Assembly (NCBI GenBank): GCA_032051265.1
Contig: DAMBYU010000003.1
Location: 372,001-436,000 of the forward strand
Length of the DNA: 64,000 nucleotides
Direction: 5' to 3'
Source of the DNA: Dryocola sp032051265
GTDB taxonomy: Bacteria; Pseudomonadota; Gammaproteobacteria; Enterobacterales; Enterobacteriaceae
Shown one piece after another: positions 8,986 to 17,144 of this stretch; position 1 is the first letter of the stretch; each line of letters starts with the position of its first letter. Under the pieces are notes generated by a model, which did no database searches, was not told where the DNA came from, and saw nothing but the letters and a program-made list of their open reading frames with translations. The position numbers and the translations under genes are program-made.

Positions 8986-9492
8986 ATGAGTTTCTCTGCA
9001 TCAGAAAAGCAATTTGACGAAAAGAATATCGGTCAGGAGTACCTGGTATTTACCCTTGGTGAAGAAGAGTACGGCCTTGAAATCCTCAAAGTTCAGGAAA
9101 TACGTGGTTATGATCGCGTGACGCGTATTGCCAATACCCCTGATTTTATTCTGGGGGTAACAAACCTACGCGGCGTAATCGTGCCGATTGTGGATTTGCG
9201 CGTGAAGTTTGATTTGGAGGTGGCCGAATTTAATGCGAATACCGTTATCATCATCCTCAACTTTGCCGATCGCGTAGTGGGGATTATTGTTGATGGTGTA
9301 TCCGATGTGATTTCCATGAAAAACACCCAGATTAGACCGGCCCCTGATTTTTCAGTGACGCTTTCCACCGAATATTTGCTGGGTTTGGGAACCATTGATG
9401 AACGCATGCTGATTCTGGTTGATATCGAAAAGCTGCTGAATAGCGAAGAGATGGAGCTGGTCGAAAAATTAGTGGAAAACGCCCACGAGTAA
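8986..9492 (+). CDS. cheW: Chemotaxis coupling protein CheW
   Basis: CheW bridges chemoreceptors and CheA in the signalling array. The 168-residue protein is a single SH3-like CheW domain with the usual landmarks QEYLVFTLGEEEYGLEILKV, GVTNLRGVIVPIVDLR and LGLGTIDERMLILVDIEKLL. The length equals that of the E. coli protein. It is the last gene of flhDC-motAB-cheAW and is followed by a hairpin terminator. Confidence 0.96.
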   Translation: MSFSASEKQFDEKNIGQEYLVFTLGEEEYGLEILKVQEIRGYDRVTRIANTPDFILGVTNLRGVIVPIVDLRVKFDLEVAEFNANTVIIILNFADRVVGIIVDGVSDVISMKNTQIRPAPDFSVTLSTEYLLGLGTIDERMLILVDIEKLLNSEEMELVEKLVENAHE

Positions 9493-9513
9493 AAAAGCGC
9501 CTGCTATATAAGC

Positions 9514-9545
9514 GCCTGTCGTTATTAAGTTAACGGCAGGCTTTA
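9514..9545 (+). terminator. Terminator after cheW
   Basis: An 11-bp inverted repeat, GCCTGTCGTTA (9514-9524) with TAACGGCAGGC (9531-9541, one mismatch), is followed by TTTATCT. It separates the motile operon from the convergent EAL gene, whose stop is at 9577, and may serve both strands. Confidence 0.6.
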
Positions 9546-9576
9546 TCTCTTCAGCGCGTTATCGTTTCACCTGCGC

Positions 9577-10365
9577 TTACGCAATATAATTTAAAATGAA
9601 TTTTTCTACGGCGAGCGGCCGGGAATAATAGCGGCCCTGCAGCAGATTGACTCCCCGTTCAGCCAGGCGCTGCGCCTGATCCCTACTTTGTACCCCTTCG
9701 GCGCCAAGCCTTATGTCTAACATAATGGCAAGTCCCGCTAGCGCCGATAATATCTTTTTATAGACCAGCTCGCCCTGGTGGGTAAGGGTAAGTTCGCGGT
9801 TAAGCTTCAGCAGACAAAAATCCATACTTTCAAGGTACTTCAGGCTGGAGCAACCCGCGCCAAAATCATCTATGGCAAACTGAATGCCTGTGTCCTGCAT
9901 CTTCTGCATGCTGTCCAGCATCGGATCATCTATGTTATCAATCGATCGTTCGTTGACTTCAAGCATCATATTGAAGCTGTCGGAAAAACGGTAGGCTGCA
10001 TGCTTTACGGCCGGGTGGGTAAGCTGATTTGCACGAATATTGAAGGCGAAAAAAAAACCCTCCGGCAGTTTGTTGCGTAGCGGATGAAAGCAGTCATAGA
10101 TCTCATCAATTAATGTAACCGTAAAATTATCAAGCGCCTTCTCGTTAATATTCATATCGGCGGTAAGATAATTTCCTCTTTCATCATTAAAACGCAGCAA
10201 TACTTCCGCCCCTATTAAACGCTGGGTGGCAGAACAGATAATTGGCTGAATATGGGGGAGCGTTTCCATTTGCAGCCATGGGTTTGGGCTGGTTTTATAT
10301 CGCGCAGCATTAATTTTATTGACGGCCCACAGGTAGGGTTGCAACATCTCGATGGCCCAGGCCAT
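9577..10365 (-). CDS. Stand-alone EAL-domain protein, probable c-di-GMP phosphodiesterase
   Basis: This 262-residue protein is essentially one EAL domain with no membrane segment or GGDEF partner. The catalytic set is present: Glu54 (GAEVLLR), Asn109 (AFNIRANQL), Glu136 and Glu139 (LEVNE, with Asn for the usual Thr), Asp166-Asp167 (AIDDFGAGCSSLKYL), Lys187, Glu223 (AEGV) and Gln243 (LLQG). That pattern fits an active phosphodiesterase of the PdeH/YhjH kind more than the degenerate YdiV/RflP anti-FlhDC factor, which has lost key residues. It sits between cheW and fliC on the minus strand, so it probably lowers c-di-GMP to favour motility. The start is uncertain; ATG codons at 10365 and 10347 are both possible. 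Confidence 0.8.
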   Translation of the reverse strand: MAWAIEMLQPYLWAVNKINAARYKTSPNPWLQMETLPHIQPIICSATQRLIGAEVLLRFNDERGNYLTADMNINEKALDNFTVTLIDEIYDCFHPLRNKLPEGFFFAFNIRANQLTHPAVKHAAYRFSDSFNMMLEVNERSIDNIDDPMLDSMQKMQDTGIQFAIDDFGAGCSSLKYLESMDFCLLKLNRELTLTHQGELVYKKILSALAGLAIMLDIRLGAEGVQSRDQAQRLAERGVNLLQGRYYSRPLAVEKFILNYIA

Positions 10366-10454
10366 AACTCATGGCATGATTAACAGAATTAGCCAGCCAG
10401 TAACGCAAAGGAAGAGTCAATTGACATGCGGCACAACCGGCTGATTGATTTTTT

Positions 10455-10484
10455 ATTATACGAGCCGAGCGACTTCTTATACAA
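10455..10484 (-). promoter_or_regulatory. Sigma-70 type promoter for the EAL gene
   Basis: On the minus strand TTGTAT (10484-10479) is followed after 18 bp by a perfect TATAAT (10460-10455), about 90 bp before the EAL gene. No sigma-28 box was seen here, suggesting expression partly independent of FliA. Confidence 0.5.
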
Positions 10485-10555
10485 GGCGTCAATAATAGAA
10501 TAAGCGTGCATAAGCGCATCTATTTGTATAATTATCGGCAGAAGCGGGAAAAAGA

Positions 10556-10583
10556 AAAACCCGGCCCAAATAAGCCGGGTTTG
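10556..10583 (-). terminator. fliC terminator
   Basis: Just beyond the fliC stop, the minus strand reads AAACCCGGC, a short loop, then GCCGGGTTTTTC. This is a strong GC hairpin with a T-run, and it separates fliC from the EAL gene on the same strand. Confidence 0.8.
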
Positions 10584-10598
10584 ATACAGAGGATAAAA

Positions 10599-11708
10599 TT
10601 AACGCAGCAGAGACTGGATGTTCTGTGGAACCTGGTTCGCCTGGGCCAGCACGGAGACACCGGCAGACTGCAGGATATTTGCACGGCTCATCTCAGACAC
10701 TTCAGAGGCGAAGTCCGCATCCATGATACGTGAACGGGATTCGGTCAGGTTATTTACGGTACTGTTCAGGTTGCTGATAACAGAGGCGAAACGGTTCTGG
10801 GTGGCACCCAGGCCGGAACGCATTTCATCAACATTTGCCAGCGCTTTATCAATAGCCATCAGAGGATTCACCTGTGCAATCAGAGCGGCATCATCTGTAT
10901 CATTAATATCTAATGCGGTACCCGCGGCAAGGGTGAATGGATCGCCATCAGCAGCGACGGCAGCAGGAGTCAGTGTTGTCGCAACGTCTTCACCAGCAGC
11001 ATCTTTACCGATAGCTACGTAGGTGGTACCGCCTGCACCGTCATCCAGTGCATAGATCTCGCCTTTACCAGTGGCACCAAAGGCTAAGTCTTTCGCTGCT
11101 TGCAGGGCAGTAGTAGTCAGAGGCGCACTTGTACTAGCACCGACATATGTTGCACCCGCGTCAAGTTTGGTTGCAACGGTGCTGAGATCGAAGCCTCCCA
11201 TCCCTAAGGTCGCGGCATTGGTTTCTTTCAGGTTAATATCGATAGTCTGGCCATCGTTTGCACCAACCTGGATGCTCAGGGTCTGGTCTTTACTCAGCAC
11301 TTTCACGCCGTTGAATTCGGTCTGTTCAGAGATACGGTTGATCTCCGCCAGACGCTCATTGATTTCATCCTGAATGGACTGGCGGTCAGAGTCGGAGTTA
11401 GTCCCGTTCTGCGCCTGTACGGTCAGTCGACGAATGTTCTGCAGGTTGTCGTTCACTTCATTCAGCGCGCCTTCAGTGGTCTGCGAAATGGAGATACCGT
11501 CGTTGGCGTTACGGGAAGCCTGTGTCAGGCCGGTAATGTTTGCGGTGAAACGGTTGCTGATAGCCTGGCCCGCAGCATCGTCTTTTGCACTGTTGATACG
11601 CAGACCGGAAGACAGACGCTCAATAGAGGTACCCAGTGCAGACTGAGACTTGTTCAGGTTATTCTGTGCAACCAGGCTCAGGGAGTTAGTATTAATTACT
11701 TGCGCCAT
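10599..11708 (-). CDS. fliC: Flagellin FliC
   Basis: This is the main filament subunit, exported unfolded and polymerised under the FliD cap. The 369-residue protein has the conserved D0/D1 N-terminal segment (MAQVINTNSLSLVAQNNLNK, then LSSGLRINSAKDDAAGQAI) and the C-terminal D0 (SRIMDADFASEVSEMSRANI, ending QNIQSLLR). The middle (about residues 175-280) is short, alanine- and aspartate-rich and unlike long E. coli flagellins, giving a compact surface domain similar in size to Serratia flagellin. RBS GAGGA lies 9 bp before the ATG. It is transcribed alone, divergent from fliD. Only one flagellin gene is present in the window. Confidence 0.95.
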   Translation of the reverse strand: MAQVINTNSLSLVAQNNLNKSQSALGTSIERLSSGLRINSAKDDAAGQAISNRFTANITGLTQASRNANDGISISQTTEGALNEVNDNLQNIRRLTVQAQNGTNSDSDRQSIQDEINERLAEINRISEQTEFNGVKVLSKDQTLSIQVGANDGQTIDINLKETNAATLGMGGFDLSTVATKLDAGATYVGASTSAPLTTTALQAAKDLAFGATGKGEIYALDDGAGGTTYVAIGKDAAGEDVATTLTPAAVAADGDPFTLAAGTALDINDTDDAALIAQVNPLMAIDKALANVDEMRSGLGATQNRFASVISNLNSTVNNLTESRSRIMDADFASEVSEMSRANILQSAGVSVLAQANQVPQNIQSLLR

Positions 11709-11740
11709 CTTTAAATTCCTCTTTCTTTATTGATTTAGCA

Positions 11741-11822
11741 CCACATCAATGTGGGTCCCAATATTTTCATGCGTTGTTTTGTTCGCATAATCAAAATATC
11801 GGCGCGAAAAAAAATCTCTAAA
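11741..11822 (-). promoter_or_regulatory. fliC sigma-28 promoter and leader hairpin
   Basis: On the minus strand, a -10 GCCGATAT (11803-11796) preceded by T-rich sequence with TTTAGAGA (11822-11815) 11 bp upstream fits a FliA promoter. The predicted mRNA leader is about 80 nt. It contains CCACAT-TG-ATGTGG (11754-11741), a perfect 6-bp stem, near its 5' end, which may protect the abundant flagellin message. Confidence 0.6.
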
Positions 11823-12350
11823 AAATTTTTGAATATTTTTATTGGCTGCATGAGTTTTATTCAAAAATGACTTGTGTGCTTATTGTGAGCCTTGGTATTT
11901 AATGCTTTAAATTGATGAGGTGGGGTTATTTTTGTCGTTATTCTTTTTTGTATGACCGGCATGATGGGCTATTTTGCATTCTATGCCTTGAAATAGCCCA
12001 CAACATGGGCCTGGTTCTATAAATTGAACTTCAGATTGGGCATCAGGCCACCTTTGCAGCGGCTGGCGGGATATTCGTCTGGGTGAGTGGAGGACCGCTG
12101 CAAACAAAGAGATAATTTTTATTTGGTAAAATAAGCGTAGTTATGCCGGTATTTCGATGCATTGCACCGATACAGCCTGAAAACCGGCAAGGTCATTTTT
12201 TTCTATTCGCTGAACAGGACGAAGGATTGCATTATGGTGCTCTTGTACGTTGCCCGCAGCATGATAAAAAATTAAACTTTATGGCGTAAAAACCGATTAA
12301 AAACACAATGACGAATAAAAAATGAAACTCATGCTATAAAGGAGAATTAC
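11823..12350 (+). promoter_or_regulatory. fliC-fliD intergenic region with fliD promoter
   Basis: These roughly 530 bp have no supportable gene. The best fliD promoter is TAAAATAA (12127-12134), a 10-bp spacer and GCCGGTAT (12145-12152), similar to the sigma-28 consensus. The fliD ATG is preceded by AAAGGAGA. The rest is AT-rich sequence in which I see nothing further. Confidence 0.5.
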
Positions 12351-13766
12351 ATGGCTTCTATATCATCATTGGGTATCGGCTCAGGGCTGGATACAGCCAC
12401 TATGCTGGCGCAGCTTCAGGCTGGCGAACAGACCCGTTTATCTCCCTACACGGCGCTACAAAGCAGCTATAAGTCAAAAGTATCGGCATGGGGCCAGGTT
12501 TCCAGCGGGCTTTCCACCTTGCAGGGGACGGTGAAAAAACTTAGCGGTGATGCCTTTAATTCCCTGACGGTAAGCTCCAATACGGCATTTACCGCAACGG
12601 CAACGGCTTCCGCTCGGGCTGATACTCACTCAGTCACCGTACTCTCCCTTGCTACCGCGCATAAGTTAAAAACCGACAGCCACGACGACCAGAATGCACA
12701 GCTGGGCTCCGGGGGAGGAGGAGAACGCACCGTTACCATCACCCAGCAGGATGGCAGCGAGATGAAGGTGAGCCTCAAGGATGATGAAACCTCGCTGAGC
12801 CAGATTGCTAAAGCGGTTAACGGGGCGAAGGGGGATGTCTCCGCTACCGTGCAGCGCACCGACGACGGCTATCAGCTTGTGTTGAGCTCAAAAACAACGG
12901 GCTCTGACGGAAAAATGACTGTCAGTGTAGAAGGGGATGACACGCTGGATGCCGTATTAAATAGCGATAGTCTGCAGCAGGTTTCGAAGGCGGAAGATGC
13001 CACGCTTATCGTAGATGGCAGCAATTACACCCGTTCAAGCAATAACATCACCGATATTCTTGACGGTGTTACGCTGACGCTAAAAGCGCCCTCTGAAGAG
13101 GAGAAGCCAGAACAGCTTACCCTCACGCAAGATACCAGCGCCATTAAGAGCACGCTTCAGGATTTTGTTAAGCAATACAACGCATTATTAACGACTACCA
13201 CCGGTTTGAGTAAGTATGTTCCTTACGACTCTTCTAAGCTAGCCGATGCCGATGTGGCCAAGCAAAATACGGCAAACGGGGCTCTGATGGGGGATTCCAC
13301 GCTGCGTGGGATGGTCGGTGAGATTCGTTCGACGGTAAATGGTGTGTATGGCGGAACGGAGGACGATTACGCTTCGCTGGCGGATCTTGGCATAAAAATC
13401 GATGCCTCAACGGGGCAGATGACGCTGGATGAGAAAAAACTTGATGAGGCGATTGCCGATAATCCGAATGACATCGCCACCATGTTTACAGGAAGCGGTG
13501 ACAACGTAGGACTTGCTGGTGCGCTTGGCGAAATCATTACCCAATACGTAGGCGACCCTGAAACGAAAACCGATGGCGTTATTAAAACCGCGACCAAAGG
13601 TCTGACCGAGCAAGCCGATGAAATGCAGAAACAGATTGATAAAACGCAGCGTTTAATCGACGCCTCCGTCGAGCAATATCGCATGCAGTTCCAGGATCTG
13701 GATACCACCATGTCCAAACTGAACAGCATGAGTTCGCAGCTCAATGCCATTCTGACTACGTTGTAA
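12351..13766 (+). CDS. fliD: Flagellar filament cap protein FliD (HAP2)
   Basis: FliD forms the pentameric cap that guides flagellin insertion at the filament tip. The 471-residue product matches E. coli FliD in length (468). The N-terminus (ISSLGIGSGLDTATMLAQLQ) and C-terminus (YRMQFQDLDTTMSKLNSMSS then QLNAILTTL) carry the coiled-coil D0 regions, and the FliD_C motif ADLGIKIDASTGQMTLDEKK lies near residue 350. The strong RBS AAAGGAGA supports the start. It is first gene of fliDST. Confidence 0.95.
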   Translation: MASISSLGIGSGLDTATMLAQLQAGEQTRLSPYTALQSSYKSKVSAWGQVSSGLSTLQGTVKKLSGDAFNSLTVSSNTAFTATATASARADTHSVTVLSLATAHKLKTDSHDDQNAQLGSGGGGERTVTITQQDGSEMKVSLKDDETSLSQIAKAVNGAKGDVSATVQRTDDGYQLVLSSKTTGSDGKMTVSVEGDDTLDAVLNSDSLQQVSKAEDATLIVDGSNYTRSSNNITDILDGVTLTLKAPSEEEKPEQLTLTQDTSAIKSTLQDFVKQYNALLTTTTGLSKYVPYDSSKLADADVAKQNTANGALMGDSTLRGMVGEIRSTVNGVYGGTEDDYASLADLGIKIDASTGQMTLDEKKLDEAIADNPNDIATMFTGSGDNVGLAGALGEIITQYVGDPETKTDGVIKTATKGLTEQADEMQKQIDKTQRLIDASVEQYRMQFQDLDTTMSKLNSMSSQLNAILTTL

Positions 13767-13798
13767 ACAGAGCTATTGTTTAATCTTTTATACGCTGA

Positions 13799-13830
13799 GC
13801 AGGAGCGTCTACACCTCCTGCCTTTTATTT
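13799..13830 (+). terminator. Hairpin with T-run between fliD and fliS
   Basis: GCAGGAG (13799-13805), a 9-nt loop and CTCCTGC (13815-13821) are followed by CTTTTATTTTAT. This is a good intrinsic-terminator shape only 14 bp before the fliS ATG, so it probably attenuates rather than ends fliDST transcription. Confidence 0.6.
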
Positions 13831-13843
13831 TATGGAATCTGTT

Positions 13844-14251
13844 ATGTACGCGAATCGAGGCATACAAGCCTATGCTCAGGTTGATCTGCAAAGTCAACTG
13901 GCGGGAGCAACACCACATCAGCTTATTACCATGCTGTTTGACGGTGCGCACAATGCAATTTTACGAGCGAAGATCTATTTCGAAACCGGCAATATTGCCC
14001 GGCGTGGAGAGATGATATCCAAAGCCATCAATATTATTGATAACGGGCTTCGCGCCTCACTCGATCATAACAAAGGACAGGAGATCGCACAGCAACTGGA
14101 GATGCTCTATGAGTATATGTCGCGCACCCTGCTGGAGTGCAATTTGCGAAATAACCCGGAGCCCCTTGCGCATGTGGACGAGCTGCTGATGAATCTGGCG
14201 ACAACATGGAAAGAAATTGATCCCCAGCGCAAGCAGGTAAAACATGACTAA
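13844..14251 (+). CDS. fliS: Flagellin export chaperone FliS
   Basis: FliS binds the C-terminus of newly made flagellin and prevents cytoplasmic polymerisation. The start at 13844 (MYANRGIQAYAQVDLQSQL) matches the family N-terminus and has GGA 7 bp upstream. An in-frame ATG at 13832 lacks an RBS. The 135-residue helical protein keeps HQLITMLFDGA and SKAINIIDNGLRASLD. It overlaps fliT by 8 bp, so the two are translationally coupled. Confidence 0.94.
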   Translation: MYANRGIQAYAQVDLQSQLAGATPHQLITMLFDGAHNAILRAKIYFETGNIARRGEMISKAINIIDNGLRASLDHNKGQEIAQQLEMLYEYMSRTLLECNLRNNPEPLAHVDELLMNLATTWKEIDPQRKQVKHD

Positions 14252-14582
14252 AGTCCTGAGCGCTGATTATGAGATAGTTTATCAACTAAATTTAAGCTTG
14301 CTGGAGATGGCGCGTCAGGGCGAATGGCAGGGATTTATTGAGCTGGCAGAAAATTACATCGTAACGCTGCAAAAGGTCATTACTAATCACTCAGCAACGT
14401 TGACGCAAAATGAGCAGGAAGAGATCCGTATTCTCGTGAATAAACTGATGGAAAATGAAGCCGAAATAACCAACAAGCTGAAAAATCGCCTGGATATTTT
14501 AAAAACGGACATTGCATCACTTAATCGCGGGAAAAAATGTAGCCGCGCCTATTCCGCAAGCTTCACATCAACGCTTCAATAA
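14244..14582 (+). CDS. fliT: Flagellar export chaperone FliT
   Basis: FliT is the chaperone for the cap protein FliD and in Salmonella also binds FlhC to inhibit FlhD4C2. The 112-residue all-helical product is a little shorter than the 121-122 residues usual in E. coli/Salmonella. Sequence similarity is modest, as is normal for FliT, so the call leans on position after fliS. Recognisable features are the N-terminal YQLNLSLLEMARQGEW helix and the basic C-terminal tail. Confidence 0.85.
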   Translation: MTKVLSADYEIVYQLNLSLLEMARQGEWQGFIELAENYIVTLQKVITNHSATLTQNEQEEIRILVNKLMENEAEITNKLKNRLDILKTDIASLNRGKKCSRAYSASFTSTLQ

Positions 14583-14610
14583 TCCGCACCAGCGAACGGT
14601 TACTCCGATT

Positions 14611-14639
14611 CTAAAAGCCAGGCCTTTGCGCGGCCTGGC
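14611..14639 (-). terminator. flhE terminator overlapping its last codons
   Basis: The minus strand reads GCCAGGCC-gcgcaaa-GGCCTGGC-TTTTAG, where the T-run runs into the flhE TAG stop (14613-14611). The hairpin is therefore encoded by the final codons of flhE. It also closes the convergent fliDST operon. Confidence 0.7.
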
Positions 14640-15042
14640 GATAATTTACCGTTAACTCATTACTGACCACATGCAACGCGGGAATAAGCTGTCCCCGGCT
14701 TGCTACGGAATAAACGAAGCGAAACGGACCGCGCGCCGCAAGGGGGCGAGAGAGTTTTTTTTGCCCGCTCAGGCGGTCAAGCTGAAAGCAGGTCGTGGTG
14801 TTGCACAGCTTAATCTCCAGCCCCGCAGGGGGAGGGGTGAGCAGCGTGACCCGCCATACCAGAAGACTGGCCTGCGCCGAGTCAGGAACACCAGCAGGCG
14901 CGCGTAACGCCGCGCCTGCCATGGTCTGTTTCCCCACGCTTATCACCACGCCCGCCGTTTTTTGGTGCCAGGCACCGCCGGTAGCGAAAGCAGCAAGCGG
15001 AGAAAGAAGCGCAGTCAGCACCATCAGCCCGGCGAGCTTCAC
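14611..15042 (-). CDS. flhE: Flagellar protein FlhE
   Basis: FlhE is a periplasmic protein found with flhBA in enterics and linked to proper export-gate/rod behaviour. The 143-residue product has a clear signal peptide (MKLAGLMVLTALLSPLAAFA, cleaved near residue 21). The body has LLVWRVTLLTPPPAGLEIKL, a Cys pair in LCNTTTCFQL and the conserved end LIPALHVVSNELTVNYR. The C-terminal extension past NYR, compared with E. coli (130 aa), encodes the terminator hairpin. It overlaps flhA by 4 bp. Confidence 0.9.
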   Translation of the reverse strand: MKLAGLMVLTALLSPLAAFATGGAWHQKTAGVVISVGKQTMAGAALRAPAGVPDSAQASLLVWRVTLLTPPPAGLEIKLCNTTTCFQLDRLSGQKKLSRPLAARGPFRFVYSVASRGQLIPALHVVSNELTVNYRQAAQRPGF

Positions 15043-17144
15043 TCCTTGCCTCCAACGATGGAGGTCATGCGCACGGTGCGATTATTGCTAATTTCCAGAT
15101 TCGACAGTACGGCAAGCTGCGGATAGACGCGGCGCAGGAAGCGTGAAAGCATCATACGCAGAGGCTGGTTTACCAGCAGCACCGGCGGTGCGCCAAGGGT
15201 TTCCTGCTGGGCCAGCGCTTTTTCCGTCTGGCGTATCAGGTTTTCGGCGATGCCCGGTTCGATAGCGCTGCCGTTCTGGCTGGCCTGAATCATCAGCCTT
15301 TCCAGACTCAGATCCATACCGATAACGCGAATCTCATCGTTGCCAGGGAACCATTGCTGAGTGATGGCGCGGCCTAAGCGAATGCGCGTATGTGCCGTCA
15401 GCTCATCCGGGTCGGTTTGTACCGCGGCATATTCCGCCAGCGTGTCAATAATAGTGCGCATATCGCGAATGGAGATCCTTTCCGCCAGCAGATTTTGCAG
15501 CACCTTATGGAAGGTAGTTAGTGAGATAACGCCCGGGATCAGATCTTCTACCAGCTTAGGCATTTCTTTATTAAGGCGATCGAGCAACTGCTGCGTTTCC
15601 TGACGGCCAAACAGCTCGTCGGTGTGTGTGGCAATCAGATGGTTAAGATGGGTCGCAATGACGGAACTTGGATCCACCACCGTATAGCCCAGAATCTGCG
15701 CCTGCTCGCGCAGCACCTCGTCAATCCATACTGCGGGCAGGCCAAATGCCGGTTCCTGACAAGGCGTGCCGGGGAGCTCGCCTTCCGCACAGCCGGGATC
15801 GATAGCCATCCAGCGTTCAGGCATCGTTTCACCGCTGCCAATCTCGACGCCTTTAAGCAAAATGCGATAGTGGGTCGGCGGCAGTTCGAGGTTGTCGCGT
15901 ATATGCACTGACGGCGGTAAAAAGCCCATCTCCTGAGCAAATTTTTTACGGATACCACGAACACGCGTTAACAGCTCGCCACTTTGCTCGCTGTCCACCA
16001 TCGGGATTAACCGGTAGCCGACTTCCAGGCCCAGCACGTCTTCAAGCTGAACATCAGACCACGAGGCTTCGCTAACCTGAACGGTGTCGGCCTGGGCTTT
16101 AGCCGAGGCTCTGCCCTCTTTGGACTGGGCGCCGCCCGCCGCCTGGCTTTCCATCTGTTTGCCCCGCATCCACCAGGCGATGCCCAGCAGCGAGGCGGTA
16201 AACAGCAGAAAGACAAAGTTAGGCATGCCGGGGATCATGCCCAGCAGGCCGATTATCGCGGCCGCAAGCACCATCACGCGCGGGTTGTTGAACAGTTGGC
16301 TGACCATCTGCTCGCCCACGTCCTGATCCGTAGCGACGCGGGTAACGATAACACCGGCTGCGGTCGAGATAATCAGCGCCGGGATCTGGCCAACCAGACC
16401 GTCACCAATCGTCAGGATGGTGTAAGTTTTGGCGGCGTCCCCAAAGGAGAGGTCGTGTTGCAGAATACCGATCATCAGGCCGCCGATGACGTTCACCGCC
16501 ATGATCAGCAGACCGGCAACGGCATCCCCACGCACAAACTTACTGGCACCATCCATGGAACCGTAGAAGTCGGACTCCTGGGTCACTTCATTGCGGCGGC
16601 GTTTGGCTTCTTCTTCACCGATAACGCCCGCATTCAGATCGGCATCAATAGCCATCTGTTTGCCCGGCATACCGTCCAGTACAAAGCGCGCGCCAACTTC
16701 TGCGATACGACCGGCACCCTTGGTGATAACCATAAAGTTGATGATGATGAGGATGGCGAACACCACGATACCAATCGCAAAATTCCCCCCCACCAGAAAG
16801 TGGCCGAACGCTTCCACAACGCGACCCGCTGCGGCGGCTCCCGTATGCCCATCCATCAGGATAATACGGGTTGAGGCGATGTTCAGCGCAAGGCGTAGCA
16901 GCGTCGAAAACAGCAGCACCGTAGGGAAAGCTGAGAAATCGAGCGTTTTTTGGGTGAACATGGCCACCATTAATATCATCAGGGAAAGGACAATATTAAA
17001 GGTGAACAGCAAGTCGAGAAGAAACGCAGGCAGGGGCAATACCATCATGGCCAGAATCAACATGATTAATATCGGGCCCGCCAGTATTTTCCACTGCGTC
17101 TCTTTCATTGCGGGTAAACGTAATTTGGTGGCGTAGTTTGCCAT
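15039..17144 (-). CDS. flhA: Flagellar export gate protein FlhA
   Basis: FlhA is the nonameric inner-membrane export gate with a large cytoplasmic docking domain. From the ATG at 17144 it has 701 residues. A GTG at 17147 with AGAGAG upstream is equally possible. The N-terminal half has eight membrane segments (LPLPAFLLDLLFTFNIVLS and others) and the conserved FHIPEP stretch: EVGARFVLDGMPGKQMAIDA then DADLNAGVIGEEEAKRRR. The C-terminal half has the chaperone-docking subdomains, for example GLEVGYRLIPMV. It follows flhB with a TGATG junction. Confidence 0.96.
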   Translation of the reverse strand: MANYATKLRLPAMKETQWKILAGPILIMLILAMMVLPLPAFLLDLLFTFNIVLSLMILMVAMFTQKTLDFSAFPTVLLFSTLLRLALNIASTRIILMDGHTGAAAAGRVVEAFGHFLVGGNFAIGIVVFAILIIINFMVITKGAGRIAEVGARFVLDGMPGKQMAIDADLNAGVIGEEEAKRRRNEVTQESDFYGSMDGASKFVRGDAVAGLLIMAVNVIGGLMIGILQHDLSFGDAAKTYTILTIGDGLVGQIPALIISTAAGVIVTRVATDQDVGEQMVSQLFNNPRVMVLAAAIIGLLGMIPGMPNFVFLLFTASLLGIAWWMRGKQMESQAAGGAQSKEGRASAKAQADTVQVSEASWSDVQLEDVLGLEVGYRLIPMVDSEQSGELLTRVRGIRKKFAQEMGFLPPSVHIRDNLELPPTHYRILLKGVEIGSGETMPERWMAIDPGCAEGELPGTPCQEPAFGLPAVWIDEVLREQAQILGYTVVDPSSVIATHLNHLIATHTDELFGRQETQQLLDRLNKEMPKLVEDLIPGVISLTTFHKVLQNLLAERISIRDMRTIIDTLAEYAAVQTDPDELTAHTRIRLGRAITQQWFPGNDEIRVIGMDLSLERLMIQASQNGSAIEPGIAENLIRQTEKALAQQETLGAPPVLLVNQPLRMMLSRFLRRVYPQLAVLSNLEISNNRTVRMTSIVGGKE

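Noticed and set aside
13776..14015. 79-codon frame overlapping fliS
   Set aside because: It is in a different frame over conserved FliS sequence.
16296..16874. Long open frame opposite flhA (192 codons)
   Set aside because: It lies wholly antisense to conserved FlhA coding sequence, has no ribosome binding site and no recognisable protein family.
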